Of a stretch of 64,000 nt of DNA, positions 37,245 through 49,894 are shown piece by piece. The stretch is from contig NC_092568.1 of the NCBI RefSeq assembly GCF_037975245.1, forward strand, positions 20,243,001 through 20,307,000, read 5' to 3'. The position numbers were made by a program, and so were the translations under genes. The stretch comes from Apostichopus japonicus (lineage: Eukaryota > Echinodermata > Holothuroidea > Aspidochirotida > Stichopodidae). The notes beneath the pieces are model-generated. The model did no database searches, was not told the origin of the DNA, and saw only the letters and a program-made list of their open reading frames with translations. The first letter of the stretch is position 1. Each line of letters starts with the position of its first letter.

Positions 37245-39884
37245 GGGAGAATAATGTGTTGGGGCCTTGATCAACTAAATTAAGGCAGATTTGTCATCCG
37301 GGAGAAATTTGATCGATTTGGTTTTCCCTATTGAAATGGTCTTTTAAATGGTTAAAAAAAAAGGCCAAAAAGGGCATAAATTATAGATATATAGATATAA
37401 TCCCAATGTGGCATGTGGTTATAAGCCATTGTGCTTAACCCACTTGAACATGTGGGTACAATTTGTAGCTCATTATAGAGTCACTGCCTTCCTGTATTTT
37501 GTAATGATAGAGTGTTTACGAGCGGTTTTCATGTATATTGAGCATTTAAAAGGCAATCTTCCCTCCTATCAAGCCACGAAATTGCTTCACATGTACAGCA
37601 CTTGTTGTAATCCTTTATTGAAGACAAGGTGGTTTTACTATAGCAAGTTCTACAGCAACACAATAAGTACTTGGTTGCCATGTGTCCCAGTAGCAATCTG
37701 ACTATTTTGTATAGCACTGTACACTGGATATTCAGATCTAGGATAAATTATCCTGTGATATAATGCCCTAAAAAGAATTAACCACAAAATTAAAAAGATG
37801 ACTGATGCAAGCACCATCAGTATCTCCATCTTAAAAGTAGATTTTAATGAGGTGCACTTCAGGCAAGGCATAAACAAATTTTTCAATAAGAAGCAGCTTT
37901 TTGTATTAATATTAAAGCAGCAAATACTGTAAGGATTTCATTCAGAACTTGAATCGCTGTATGGACCATTCACACCAACTGGGGCTGATGTCCAACAGAA
38001 ATGTTATTGGTTAATCCGTCTCTCAAAATCACAGAGTTTTCAAACACTTAACAAGGACCAGTTAAGGCAATAAGACATTACAATATGAAAATAAAATTGA
38101 TAATGTTAGTTGGGCCTCCCATCCAAAAGTCATTATTAAAACTTTAGGAGTTTATTATTTCCACAATTAAGGAAGAACAGCTGAGGTCAAATGATAGCAT
38201 TAGGCCTGAATTCTTTTTGATCATGCTGTTTTGAATATAATTGAAAATAATTATTTGCATATAATACAACACAAATAATGAGAAAATATATATACAACAA
38301 CTCGGCAATTTTTTTTTTAACATTTGAATATTTTACAAAAGTGGAGGAAACATGACTGAAGAAGCAATTCTTACAAAAGGGGCAAGCCATGTGAGCAAAA
38401 GAGAAACAACAAATAAAAGACACATGTACAGAATCTCTCATCCCAACCCCAGCACACCACCCTATTCCCCCCCCCCTCACCAAAAACAAGCCCTCCCCAC
38501 CACAAAAAAAATGAATGGTATCTAGTATTTTACACAATTATGTAGTTTACGTCTACTTTTGAATTTGAGAAAGAGTGCAGAATGATGGCAATTTCAGTGA
38601 CAATCAAATGCTATTGCTTTAAAAAGTTGTATATTAAAAATGACCATAAATCAGAGATTTCACTTTAAACGTCAAACACTGAAGCAGGCTGCAGCCAATT
38701 GTTACTGGTTGCAGTTGATTGCTTTGCTCCGGGATAAATACAGTTAACTGATATATTAAACTCCAGCTGCACGATGTTCGATTCGGGTCTGTTATTAATA
38801 AATCTTCCTTACTCGTATCATTGGTATTAACGTTATAAGTAAGTGATTATGACTGATCTTGCAGGCATCGTCATAAGCCCAGAACTGTATGATAACGAGG
38901 AACATGTATAGTGTACAGCGCTACAACGTTAATGCCACATAATCACAAAACTGTGGAGGGGGGGGTGGGGAAGGGGTGCTAGGTTCATTCAAGTCCACTG
39001 CATGTATATATCTACACCTTGTTTTCAAAACTTGATGTAACATATGAAAAGTTTTCTCCTGGTGATCCCAAAGTTACTTCCGACATTTGAGTCCTGCTGT
39101 GTTTAAAAATTAGAAAATTAAATGTTTCATTGTGCTCAGGAAGAAAGCCTTTTTGGAGGGTGCAAGGTAGTTAAGTTATAAATGAAGCTGGAAAATGACC
39201 ATTTTGATAATAACCTTTTCTAGCATATTTGGCGCTAAGTACTGATGAAATTAACAGTGTTTTGAATACAGTGTAAGTCAGCAATTTTTTTGTGTACAGT
39301 GTATTTTGATATCCGTTTGAATCACTTCAGTCTACACAGATCATACTATAAAACCAAACAGAGATGCCTGAATGACCTTTTACTTTGAAATGTGTAATAA
39401 AACTCATTCATATCTTAATACAGTAGTTAGTGTACATACATACATACTACTATACATACATTGTAATACATGCAGCACCTACTGCACAAAGAGATATGTT
39501 CAACACCATGCAAAGATATAGGAAGTACAGCAATGCTTAACAATATAAACTGTTTTCCTAATAAAAAGGGATCATTGTTATAAAGGAAGGTGTTACATTC
39601 CCTCTGCTGATAGGCATTAATAGTTTCATTTCTTTTCACCATGCACAAACCAACTGACACAGAACAAAGGTATGATATGGGCTACAGTATTTTACTTCGG
39701 CTACACTTTTTATAACTATTTTTTTTGGTTATTTCTTGACACATATTACCATGAAGACCTTGTAATCTGTCCATTACATATTTGTCTTCACATATATGAC
39801 TTTGGTGTTGTAGATAACATATATATTATGCAGTCATATGTACCGCATACAGTACCACGTACTACACTGTTAATAGTATATAAT
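37245..39884. other. no supported gene
   Basis: A minus-strand frame at 37650-37886 encodes a hydrophobic stretch like a signal anchor (MEILMVLASVIFLILWLILF) but has no recognisable continuation. The rest is AT-rich. Confidence 0.3.
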
Positions 39885-39990
39885 TGAAATTGTAGTGAGT
39901 TGGAAAATCAAGAATAGTGAAAAAACTTCCAGCCTCCACCGGAATTCAAACAAGGGCCTCCCGCTTTATATGCGGACACCCTAACCATAT
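39885..39990 (-). mobile_element. truncated tRNA-derived SINE, family A, minus strand
   Basis: Same body and B-box region as the other family A copies, with a mutated B box (GAATTCAAACAAG on the plus strand). The head breaks off after CCTAACCATATATAT. Confidence 0.7.
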
Positions 39991-41260
39991 ATATCAGCTA
40001 CTTTTAGAACAATTTATATTACTTTAGGACTGCGATGTGATGGGAGACAAGCAACATGATAATGGCCGGGTTTTCTCCTAAACCGCTTATTGTTTGGTTG
40101 ATGTGAGAGAGCTAGATAGTTAACTCAGCTGGAAAACCCAATTTTAATATCCTTTCAACTCTCAATTAGGAGTCATTCAGAAGCCATATATTAGAACAAG
40201 CTGGAATTTCCATTATTCATGCTCTTATTACTGCACACATGACTAGTTCTGTTGCACTTAAAACTCATTCAGAAAAGTGCATAGCCTGGGACTACAAGAA
40301 CTAAACTTGTTTTTCTTTTGGAATTTTAATGATCAGTATGACCCCCTGCAGCTTGTACACACACATAACGATAGAGGTCATGTCAATGCATGTTAAGGAT
40401 CACTTTAAGTTTCGGGGAAAATGGATATTTGCTGTCTGAAGGTGTTCTGAGTAAATTGATTGGTTGGTGAAGTTTGAATAACGTCCATACTTTACTTTGT
40501 TCAATTGATGTCTTTACATAGCACTTACAACAGGTCAAAAAGTGAATCAATTCATACAGTTTACAAAGTACATGCTGATCATAGACACTGAAAAACTGTG
40601 TTTTAATCCTGTTAGATGTTTTACATTGTTGCTATGTGAATTAATGATCGACATCCACTTACACTTCTCAGGGAGAAGGAAGGGTGGAGGGGTGGAGGGG
40701 GGAGGGGGGGTGGTAGAGGAGAGAAGATGATGGGAATGGCATAAGAGAGGAGTGTGGACACTAGGCATATAATATCATCAATGTGTTATGGTTTGATTGT
40801 TATAATTGAAAGTGCAGTCTCTCTCGTCAATAATAACCTTGTTTTGTACAGTTGCCCTATTCCAATTATATTGTTCTAACTTTTAAAAGTACTGGGATTT
40901 TGGAAAGTGTCTCTTATTATTTAATATCTTATCTCACGTTTTGCATATATAAACTTTCCTCTAACCTAGTTGATTTTCTGTTTCACTTCATGTGACCTGC
41001 AGTTGTAAGTTCACACATTTCAATTTTTAATTTCTATTGATTATCCTTTTTGGAACCTTAATGTATAAATGAGAAATGATGTGAGAGTGTCATTAATCGC
41101 AAACAAACAATATCTAATACAAAATGTTGCAATTCCTGTGAAGCAGTTTGAAGAGCTGTTTACATGTAACACATATTGGGATCATCTCTAGAGGCAAACA
41201 TAGAAAGAGCTGATACATCCCTTCAAAAACAGTCAGAAATTCATTTACTCATAAAATGTA
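39991..41260. other. no recognisable gene
   Basis: AT-rich, with a G-rich patch at about 40680-40720. No exon is supported. Confidence 0.35.
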
Positions 41261-41261
41261 A

Positions 41262-41396
41262 TCGTGATTGTAATTTACGATTACATGCCCAAGTAATCTT
41301 AATCATAATCGATTACTTATTAAGACTTTAAATGTAATCCTAGTCGTTAAATTTGAAGTTATCGTAATGGATTAAAATTTCACGTGTAATCGCCCC
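41262..41396. repeat. GTAATC/GATTAC-rich palindromic segment
   Basis: The hexamers TAATC(G/A) and GATTA(C/A) recur many times in both orientations, including ATCATAATCGATTACTTATT. It is probably a dispersed repeat, and its borders are not visible. Confidence 0.5.
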
Positions 41397-42725
41397 TAGT
41401 CTGCTTGTAATATTACATTCACAAAGGAATATTGTAATTCATGGGTGAACTATTATTTACTGTTGCCTATAACCTTCCGTCCACTTGCCACACAGGTTCA
41501 AAGAAGATTTTAAGAAGATGTCATTAAGTATAAGGTTGAAGCGAGAAGAAAGTCACATTTAATTGTTTTACTTCTAAATACCTGTCTGTGAACAATGGAG
41601 GTAAACAACTTTAAAAGAAGGTGTGACCACACCGCAAATAATGTTTACTGCTTAGTAAATATCAATCTTTACCTATGAATACTAATGTACCGTTTTTTCT
41701 TCACCTTTTCAGAATGAGAACTTTGTTACCGGCCTGTTTTGGATCTTACATTTTACTTAGAAATACACTTACAATCCTGGGATATGGAGTTTTTTTTTCT
41801 AGAATCAGTCACCATTTAGGACAGCTGATCAAACAAGATACCATGTATAATAGAAGTATGTATTAAGTACATTTTACTTTGTTCATCCAACAACTATAAG
41901 CTGGATAGCTCAATGCTGCAACTTATAAATGGAACTCCTAATGTTACATTTCTAAAACACAATCTACCACACTATGAAAGCAATTCTTTATCTTAAGTTG
42001 GCTGGTTGCCATTTATATGTGTCCTTTAGAATAGCTAAGATCCTAACGGTGCTTACAAAATTCTAACTTAAACAAAACATATAAGAATATATAGCTTAAG
42101 AATTTTAGTACTTAAGGCTGACAATTAACACTAGTAATGGGTCAGTAAGCATTTAAGCTTAGTCTTAAAGTTAAACTTTCGACGGACATTTTGTCTATAG
42201 TAACTCAAAAAGTACAAAGAAAACTATGTCGTAGCTAGTACTACTACAGTGGTTAGAACTTATTACTAGTAGACCTGCCACAGTTAGCCTATGTTTGGCT
42301 AAACCTAACTGAAGTGTAGGCTAGGCGCTAGTAAAGCATTAGTATTACTGTCCGTCTAACTTACAGCTTAAGTTGAAATTTTCGTATTCCCACAGAAAGT
42401 ACCATAGGCCTAAATAGTAATGCAGTTTCGGCTAGCAACTTCTCTTTAGAGGATAAAATGCCTATGCCTAATTGTCAGGTCTTGAGAACTGCTTAGCGTT
42501 GATGCTGGTCCCTAGTTTACACCACTGGACGTAATCATTTGCATGGTCAGAGTGACAGACCTGTAATCATTTACGGTCCAAAACAACTTATTTAACATAG
42601 CCTAGCCTACCTGAACTGTTTTAATCTCCGTGAGTAAGACCACCAACTTAGAGTACGCAAGAAGGTGTTTTACCTCCATGGAGTACGAAAGTAGAGTGAT
42701 ATTTTTCTTTCGTGGTAATTATTAC
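41397..42725. other. no recognisable gene
   Basis: Unique-looking AT-rich sequence without a supported exon. Confidence 0.35.
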
Positions 42726-42840
42726 CTGTTATTTTGAACGGTTCACACAAGCTTGTTCTCCGCTTTCAGTGATCGTAGTCAACATTGATATCGCCGGGAA
42801 TGCCTGCCCTGAGGCTTTGACGAGTTGCTGCGACTGGTAT
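42726..42840 (-). promoter_or_regulatory. candidate promoter or 5' noncoding exon (minus)
   Basis: On the minus strand a segment of average GC content ends at a donor-like AACAG|GTAATA (42726) and is preceded by a TATACATGTATATTAAT stretch. It could be a first exon of the minus-strand gene to the left. This rests on composition and one splice-like site only. Confidence 0.2.
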
Positions 42841-43279
42841 TAATATACATGTATAAGGCGGCAGTAGTGTTGTTTACGTTCTGCTGGCGAAAAAAATCCC
42901 CAGGTAGCTAAAAAAGGGCCCTGGGTGATTTTTGAAGGTGTGCACACACAATTATCATATCAGTACCCGTGATTTGGTTTGAAATATATTTACTTCCATT
43001 TATTGATTAAAGAGGTGGGACACTGAGGTGAGGTCCTTTTTAAAGCTGGTACCATTTATTTAATTACGAATTATGAATAGCCTATCAGACAAACATGACA
43101 AAGCTCTGCAAAGGACCGCCGTGTAAAATCATGAACTGACTGCGGGGAAAGGGGTCGGAATAAGCGGAACAATTGCTACTCGTTCATTCATTTGATGAAA
43201 ACAATTTTTAAGAATAACTTCTGTTCCTGACTTGTATTACTGTCCAAGAAAATTGCTACGAAAGGGAAATAAAGTACGA

Positions 43280-43570
43280 TGTATGTGAAAATCTTCGCAG
43301 GCTTCACTTCTAGCTGGGCTTTCCAGTACTGGGCCGACGCACTCAGTCCCGTCCAGCCTGTCCAGGGCGGATATTGGCCTACAGAATGAGAGCGACGGAC
43401 GTTATAGTTTCATCGCCAAGTTCATGTACCAAAGGCTTCTTCTTTATCGCGAACGAGTGATATAGTTACCAAGGAGGAGGCAAAACGGCGACGCTTGTTT
43501 CGAGGCCCGCGGAGACGCCGGTTGGATCCGAAGTCGAGTATAGCATTTTCATGCCCCTGGCCGTCTCTTG
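43280..43570. promoter_or_regulatory. CpG-richer segment, possible promoter or unrecognised exon
   Basis: In AT-rich, CpG-poor surroundings this stretch has many CG dinucleotides (for example GCGACGGACG, TCGCGAACGAG, ACGGCGACGC, GGCCCGCGGAGACGCCGG). No recognisable coding frame fills it. It may mark a promoter or 5' UTR. Confidence 0.35.
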
Positions 43571-45100
43571 ATTCCCAGCTATAATGCCCCTAATCAGTAA
43601 AATGTATAGCGTAGCAAGCTAGCAACACGAACTAGGCATAAGGGCGTATAGTCAACCTAAAGTGAGCGTAGCTGGTTGGGCTCATATCGTTCCAATAAAA
43701 ACTGTATATATTTCTCATCTAATTTAATTCGTTCGTTCTATTTGTGCTTTTCACGTTTTCAATATTAGGATTTCCAGAAATGACTTGTTTATAGTTTGCA
43801 TGAAGCTGTAAAAGTCAATCTATTAACCCTGTGGATATTTGTGAAGCTGAAGGTGCATGAAATGATTATTCATTAAACTCACGTTACAAACAATATATAT
43901 TTTAATATCGAATTCACTTTAGAAACAATAGCAATTTAAATATATACAAATGTTCATAAACCTCAAACAGTATATGATTTACAGCGGTGATGTAAAAAAC
44001 GCACAAAAAAAAGCTGTTGATTAGGAGCAACAACAAAATTGTTGGTAATAATTTTCCTGATATTTCCAAAATGACGGTATTTGTATTTTATCTATATATA
44101 TATTGTACCCTGGACAGTGGGCGCCACTTATTATCCATACAATTCTTGTTAAAAAAAGTTTTACAACACTGAAATAATTCTACAGAAAAAAGCTAAAATC
44201 GAAATACTTCCGTGCACTTTTTTCCCGAGACCATTTACAAGGCTATTTACCCTATCAGGGTTCTCAAGCGGGCCCCGTGTCGTATGCTTTAATGTTGTAT
44301 GTACATGAGCAATGTCGGCTTTGTGAAAGTTAGCATTTTGCCTCCGACTAAGTTCCCTCCCCCCCCCCCCTCCCCTTCCGCCAATACAAAATTCCTTACA
44401 TGCCATCTCTTGACTATGCTTTATAGACATATCTGCAGTAAACTTACTAGCTAGAACTAATCAGTATCACGGATAGTCTGGGTGTAGGAAATAAATATAT
44501 ATGGAATCTTTTGCTTGCCAGTTCTTTGGAAGACGGATTTTCTTCGTTCTCGATAACCACCGCACCTGTCGAGTACAAAGTCGAAGTTATGTCTTTCTTG
44601 ATAAATATGAGTCTAATTTGTCGGGATATGAAGAGAAATGCCAACTCACTTCCAAACCACCCCCATCTTGTCTCCCACCCCCCACCCCCACCCCAAGTCG
44701 TTGAACCGAATTCACGCCATTGCGTACACAATACAGTGGTACGTCTTGTAATTCAATGTGATGAAACATGCAGAACCAGTTTAATTTAAATCCATGTTGC
44801 AATTAGGTGGTTTATTTATATTTTCTCACTGATATGCCACACATTTAGAATGATTGCTCAGCGAGAAGTAAAGCATCATTTGCATGTTGAAACAGGCTTC
44901 ATGGAGTGAAAACGTGTTTCCTTTTAATTTTTGGCTTTGAGTCCGGTTAAGTGAGATGCAAGGTACATGTGTGAGTGGGAGATGGTATGTTTGTGTGTAG
45001 GTGAGGGTGTTTGTAATTGGGGGAGGGAACATGCTACGTGTCTGAGCGAGGGAAGGTGCAGGCCTTGTCACTCACTTGCTGAATCCAGACTTTCCTCATA
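43571..45100. other. no supported gene
   Basis: AT-rich with C-rich blocks at 44359-44377 and 44660-44693. Overlapping open frames on both strands at 44447-44802 arise from these blocks and are not recognisable. Confidence 0.35.
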
Positions 45101-45108
45101 ATATTACA

Positions 45109-45472
45109 CAAGGGCGTAGGAACCGGGGGGCTGGGGGGCACCAGCCCCCCAGTGAAAAATATGGGGGGGGGCGGAAGTATCATTCCGCCTCCCCGCTCCG
45201 CAAGTCAGAAAACCCCTTTTTGATTTCCAAATGAGAAAAAAATCTCATTTGGAGCACCAAATTGCATTTAAGGCCAGGTGAAAATGCAAAATTCTTTACA
45301 AAATGGAGTGGGAGTTAAAGTGTGCTATATTGCAACAAATTGCATCTGAGGCCACCTGGAAATGCAAAAAAATTCCAAAGGGGAGGGGGACACCCCCTCC
45401 CCTTAGACCCCTCCCCCTGGCCGGCCATCAGTCTTAAGCCCCCCCACTCAAAAGTACCTTCCTACGCCACTG
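45109..45472. mobile_element. intact hAT-type MITE with 8-bp target duplication
   Basis: The left end CAAGGGCGTAGGAA and the right end, read inward as CAGTGGCGTAGGAA, differ at two positions. The element is 364 bp and flanked by a perfect 8-bp direct repeat ATATTACA (45101-45108 and 45473-45480). The interior holds two copies of an AAATTGCAT(C/T)TRAGGCCA phrase and G/C-rich blocks; no transposase. Confidence 0.88.
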
Positions 45473-45480
45473 ATATTACA

Positions 45481-48400
45481 GCTATACATTTAACTATACA
45501 AATCTTGCCAATCTTATGTGTTAATTTGAAAGATTTATTAAAAAGATCGTTCTGATCACACAAGGACAAGCTCTTGAACGAGGCTAATTCAATTGGAAGC
45601 AAACGTACGGTAGTTTTGTAACTTACTATCCATGATGAAATAATAATTTCTTCGAGAACGTCTGAGTTTGATATTAAACTTTTCGAACCCAATAATTAGG
45701 ATGCCATTTATATTAAAACCACGTAAATCATTCTGAAGAAAAATGACTACAAAATAAGAGACAGAAATGACAAAAGGATCCATTTGAACGGAAAATGTAT
45801 TCATGTCATGTCTATATATGGACATACTCCTCAACCATTGAGCAATTTTAATCACAAAAGATACAAAACACGTGTCAAGGAAAAAGTAGCATTCTCATTA
45901 ACATTCTCCGTTACTACATTTTCTTTCATATAAAACGAAACAACAATATACAATTCTAATGTTTATATCTCTGGCTATAAATAGAACCGCTGTTTTTACA
46001 TCTTAAAAGCCTCTATTAAAAATGATGAAACACTGAAAATTGCCAATAATAAGTGCCTACTATAATTAATCTATTATTCCTACTTTATCAAGTGTGTACC
46101 CCTGTCGCTTGTCATTGAAATAAAGCTTTGCATGTTTGTGCAATCTTCAAGCCAATCATTTCAAATCAAGTAAAAGACAGTCCATGAGAATCACTTTTGA
46201 CTTTGTGAGCATAAACGCACTCCAGTCCATTTATCTCTGTCATAGTGAAGAGCTTGCAACTACAGTGAGGGGTCCTGTCTTCCTGCAGGGAACTTGACAA
46301 TAAATATACACAGAAACCTTAGAACTTAGCTTTTCATATTAAAAGCCAGTGGTGAAGTAACGTCTGCATTTAATCATATCACACATTTAATTATATTCAG
46401 TCATTTATTTATACTTTCTTTGAGGTAAACGATATGAATTTGTGGTGCTTTTTTTTCAACACTTTCTTGATACCCTCACTGATCATTTCTTTGTGTATCA
46501 GATAACATTCAGTTTGAACCTTGTTTAAAACCGTATAAGAAGCCCAGAATAGTAACAACATTAATGTTTCACTCGTTCTATGAAATCATAAATTTACATA
46601 AATAGCGTATATTAATTAGGATATTTGTTGCTGCTGAGAAGTCAGTTGGAAAACATGTCAGCTGCTTTCAGTGTACTTCTATAATTTATGTGATATGATA
46701 AAGCATTTCGGCATTTTTGTCTGCTTTCAAGTTAAGAGAAATAGCAAAGAGTTGTATAGCCATCAGTAATACCGTAGAGCCAATCATAGAGCCGACTATA
46801 GCATAGAGTCAATTATAGCATACATGCAATTATAGCATAGAGAAATTATAGCATAGACACACTTAGAGTAAGTTGTTTATAGTTTAAAATACTGATATGC
46901 TAAGTTAAGCACATATGAGTTTGACTGAGATAAACAAGTCTGAAATGAAAATAAGCACAATGCAATGAGGAGAGAACTTATGCAATTATGTGAAAATGAC
47001 ATGTTCACTCATTAAACAGGGATAGTATCCTTCAAAACTTGCTACTGGTTTTCTACCACTGTGCTAAATGGGTGTTGGTATATTTGACGGTGATGAACCG
47101 AGTCAACTCTCGGCAGCAAAATATGGGTTTTAATCTATGACAAAATCTCAAGAGACTGTAACATGCAGAAAACTTATCAACACAACATGTTGACATAGAA
47201 ACGGAAATTTACTTGAAGAGACACCAACTTTCTCCTACAGGGTAACTGGTAGAACTGAGGATACACCCTGGATAAAGTGAACTGGTCTGCAGCAAATATG
47301 TCAGCCTGAAGAAAATGGACTTACTACATTCATGCAGTAAAGATCAATGATCAGATACAGAATAATGCTGCCATTTGATAATTTCAACTATCCCTAGACC
47401 TTCTGTAGTTGAGGAAAGTCTGGTTGTGTTGGTGACAACATGGGAACCTGCAATTACTAAATGTTATTATCTCTGCTTACTGACGGTGGTTACAGATAAT
47501 GTAATGTGTGTCTCTTCCTACACTAAAAACTAATAAGTTGATATTAGATATACTAGCTTTAATACAAACTCAATGTGAGTTTGGTAAATGGCAGTCTACA
47601 TTTAATTAAAACTAGAGAAAGGGGTCAATAAATATGCAAATGTAGTAGAACTATGCATAACAAAGTTTGTATTACATGTGCAAATAACACTAAAAGGATA
47701 GATAAATCAATTTGTATTAATCCATGTACACATTAAGGCATCACTGTGCAATCCAATGGATATGCTAAAGGGGGTCGAGAACTTGTTTGAAATTCAAAAA
47801 GTTTTCATATCACATGCCTACATGTCGTAAAGTTTGGCTGAATATTTGACACAGAGGAGTTTGCCATCTGATTTTTTCGCTTTTTTCCTTAACTATAATT
47901 TTGTGTTTGGGCATTTCATTTTGCTGATTTTCATACCTCACTTTATAGCATCAAATGTATCCTTGCCTTTTCAATTTCTTGTGGCCATATTCCATATTGA
48001 ATGAAATTTTTGAAGTCAGCCTCTTGCTACTGAAGGTATACGAGTAAATAGTTGGAGTCATGCATGAAGAGCATTGTATTAAACAACAAATCAACACAAC
48101 AACAAGTGCAATGGTACTGCATGTGCCCATCTACATATACATACACTAATAAACTTTTAAAAAGGCAGTACAACGGATACATTAAAAATCCATTTCTATG
48201 TTACATGAACAACTGAAACTAACATGGATAGGAATAGTGTACAAAAATAAAACAGCTTTCTAGAGCCTTAGACACAGTGCAAGTAAAATAATTTCTACCC
48301 AAATAAACAAAAGTGACTTAAATTTCAGAACCCTGAAGATAACATCACTCACATGAAAAAGACAAAATATACATAACAGCTTAGACGATAACAAATAGAA

Positions 48401-49690
48401 ACAAAGAACATATGATGAAATGAAAGGAAAAGTCTTACTGGGACTATCGCACAGCATACATTCCAAAAACAAAATAAAGAGATAAAGGTATCGATATACA
48501 TGTAAATTAGATTAATAGTTTATACACGACAACCCTGCAAAAGCATTGTTTGAAGAGTGTAAACAAAGTAGCAAAAGTTTGCAAGAAAAGCAACCAAATT
48601 GGAAATTCAGATACAGTGAAATAGGACAAAGTGCCATAATCACAAATAAGTCGGTGTTTGATTGGTACACGAAATCCTTCATTGACGAACACAGATCTCA
48701 CTCAAAATGGATAACGGTTGAAGGTACAGAGTAGTTGGTGGTGTCCTTCAAACGACTATCATATACAGATGATAATGCAATCACAAACAGAGAACGTAAC
48801 TAGAAAACTTTCATGCTGTTACTAGAAAACTTACATGTGTAACTAATGATTATTTCACTGTTTTGTTGCCTATAAATAAAATACTGAAATCTGTTCATTG
48901 CAAAATATCCACCACATCGACAAACGTTTAATTTTTTTTTACACAAACCACTAGCAGAATTACACGACTGAAAGCAAGGTATCGTTGATATATGGTGCAT
49001 TATTTGACTAAAGATGGAAACTACGTGGTTTAATACAACATCTTTTATATACTCCAGGTGATGAAGTCATTACGACGTTAATCCATTCCGAAATACCGAG
49101 GCTACCAAATAGTTTTATGTAATTGACTCTCTTTAATTTGCAAAGTCCAATGAAGATGCCATCGTTATGTCACCTTGTGACAAGTGACAGGTAAAGTGAC
49201 ACGTCACGCATGCAGACCACCTATTAGTCTTTCCTTGAAGTGTTGAGTATGGTCCCAAATTAAAGCCCAAACAGAGAACAAACAAACAAACACAATTGTC
49301 TCGATAGATGAAAAAGCAATCTTTCAGCAGACTATATGCACAAAAGTAGTCTACTGGGTTTGCAGCTCTGCAGCAAGAAAATGAACGATTAGATTCTAGG
49401 AGTTGGCAGCACGTTTTACAGTTTTGTTATTATTATGATTACCAAGTTCATGACAAATTATGTAGATGAACTGTGTTTGAAAATATTTCTTTTGATTCTT
49501 TAAATTAATCCAGGTAGAATGAATGAGTAAACGAGCATGACGTCAGACAGTTGATTGAGATTAAGATGGAACAACCCTGTGCTTAAGCTCAGGGAAAACC
49601 CTGTAACTCCAAGATATCTTATTATTAAAAAAAGAAACACACAAAGAGACCCCAAATTCTCTACCGCTAAGATGTACAAACTCTCCCTCA
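45481..49690 (-). other. region downstream of the SYT14/16 stop; possible 3' UTR
   Basis: No coding exon is visible. The part next to 49690 must include the 3' UTR of the minus-strand synaptotagmin gene; how far it extends is unknown. A small repeat of ATTATAGCATAGAG-like units lies at 46795-46860. Confidence 0.3.
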
Positions 49691-49894
49691 TCACGACTTT
49701 GACTCCAATAGAGCGTGCCAGCGACAGACTTGTTGCCCGTTCGATGATTGCATCTCATTCCAATGTGCCAGTTCTTCCTCGCTCGTGTTTGAAAGTCCCA
49801 TCGAGAACCAGCCAATAGCGTTCTTTCTCTTGATGCCCTTCTTGTTGTACACGGTGAACATGAGGGTGACTTCGTTGAGCTGGAACTGGGCGAT
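49691..49894 (-). CDS. SYT14: SYT14/16-like last coding exon
   Basis: 67 codons and TGA, from IAQFQLNEVTLMFTVYNKKG to CRWHALLESKS. The acceptor GACTCCAG joins in phase 0 after FIFQ. The conserved WHALLE ending of C2B supports this as the true C terminus. Confidence 0.94.
   Translation of the reverse strand: MAQFQLNEVTLMFTVYNKKGIKRKNAIGWFSMGLSNTSEEELAHWNEMQSSNGQQVCRWHALLESKS

Noticed and set aside
44447-44802. Overlapping frames with poly-Gly or poly-Pro segments
   Set aside because: They come from a C-rich patch; no family resemblance and both strands are equally open.
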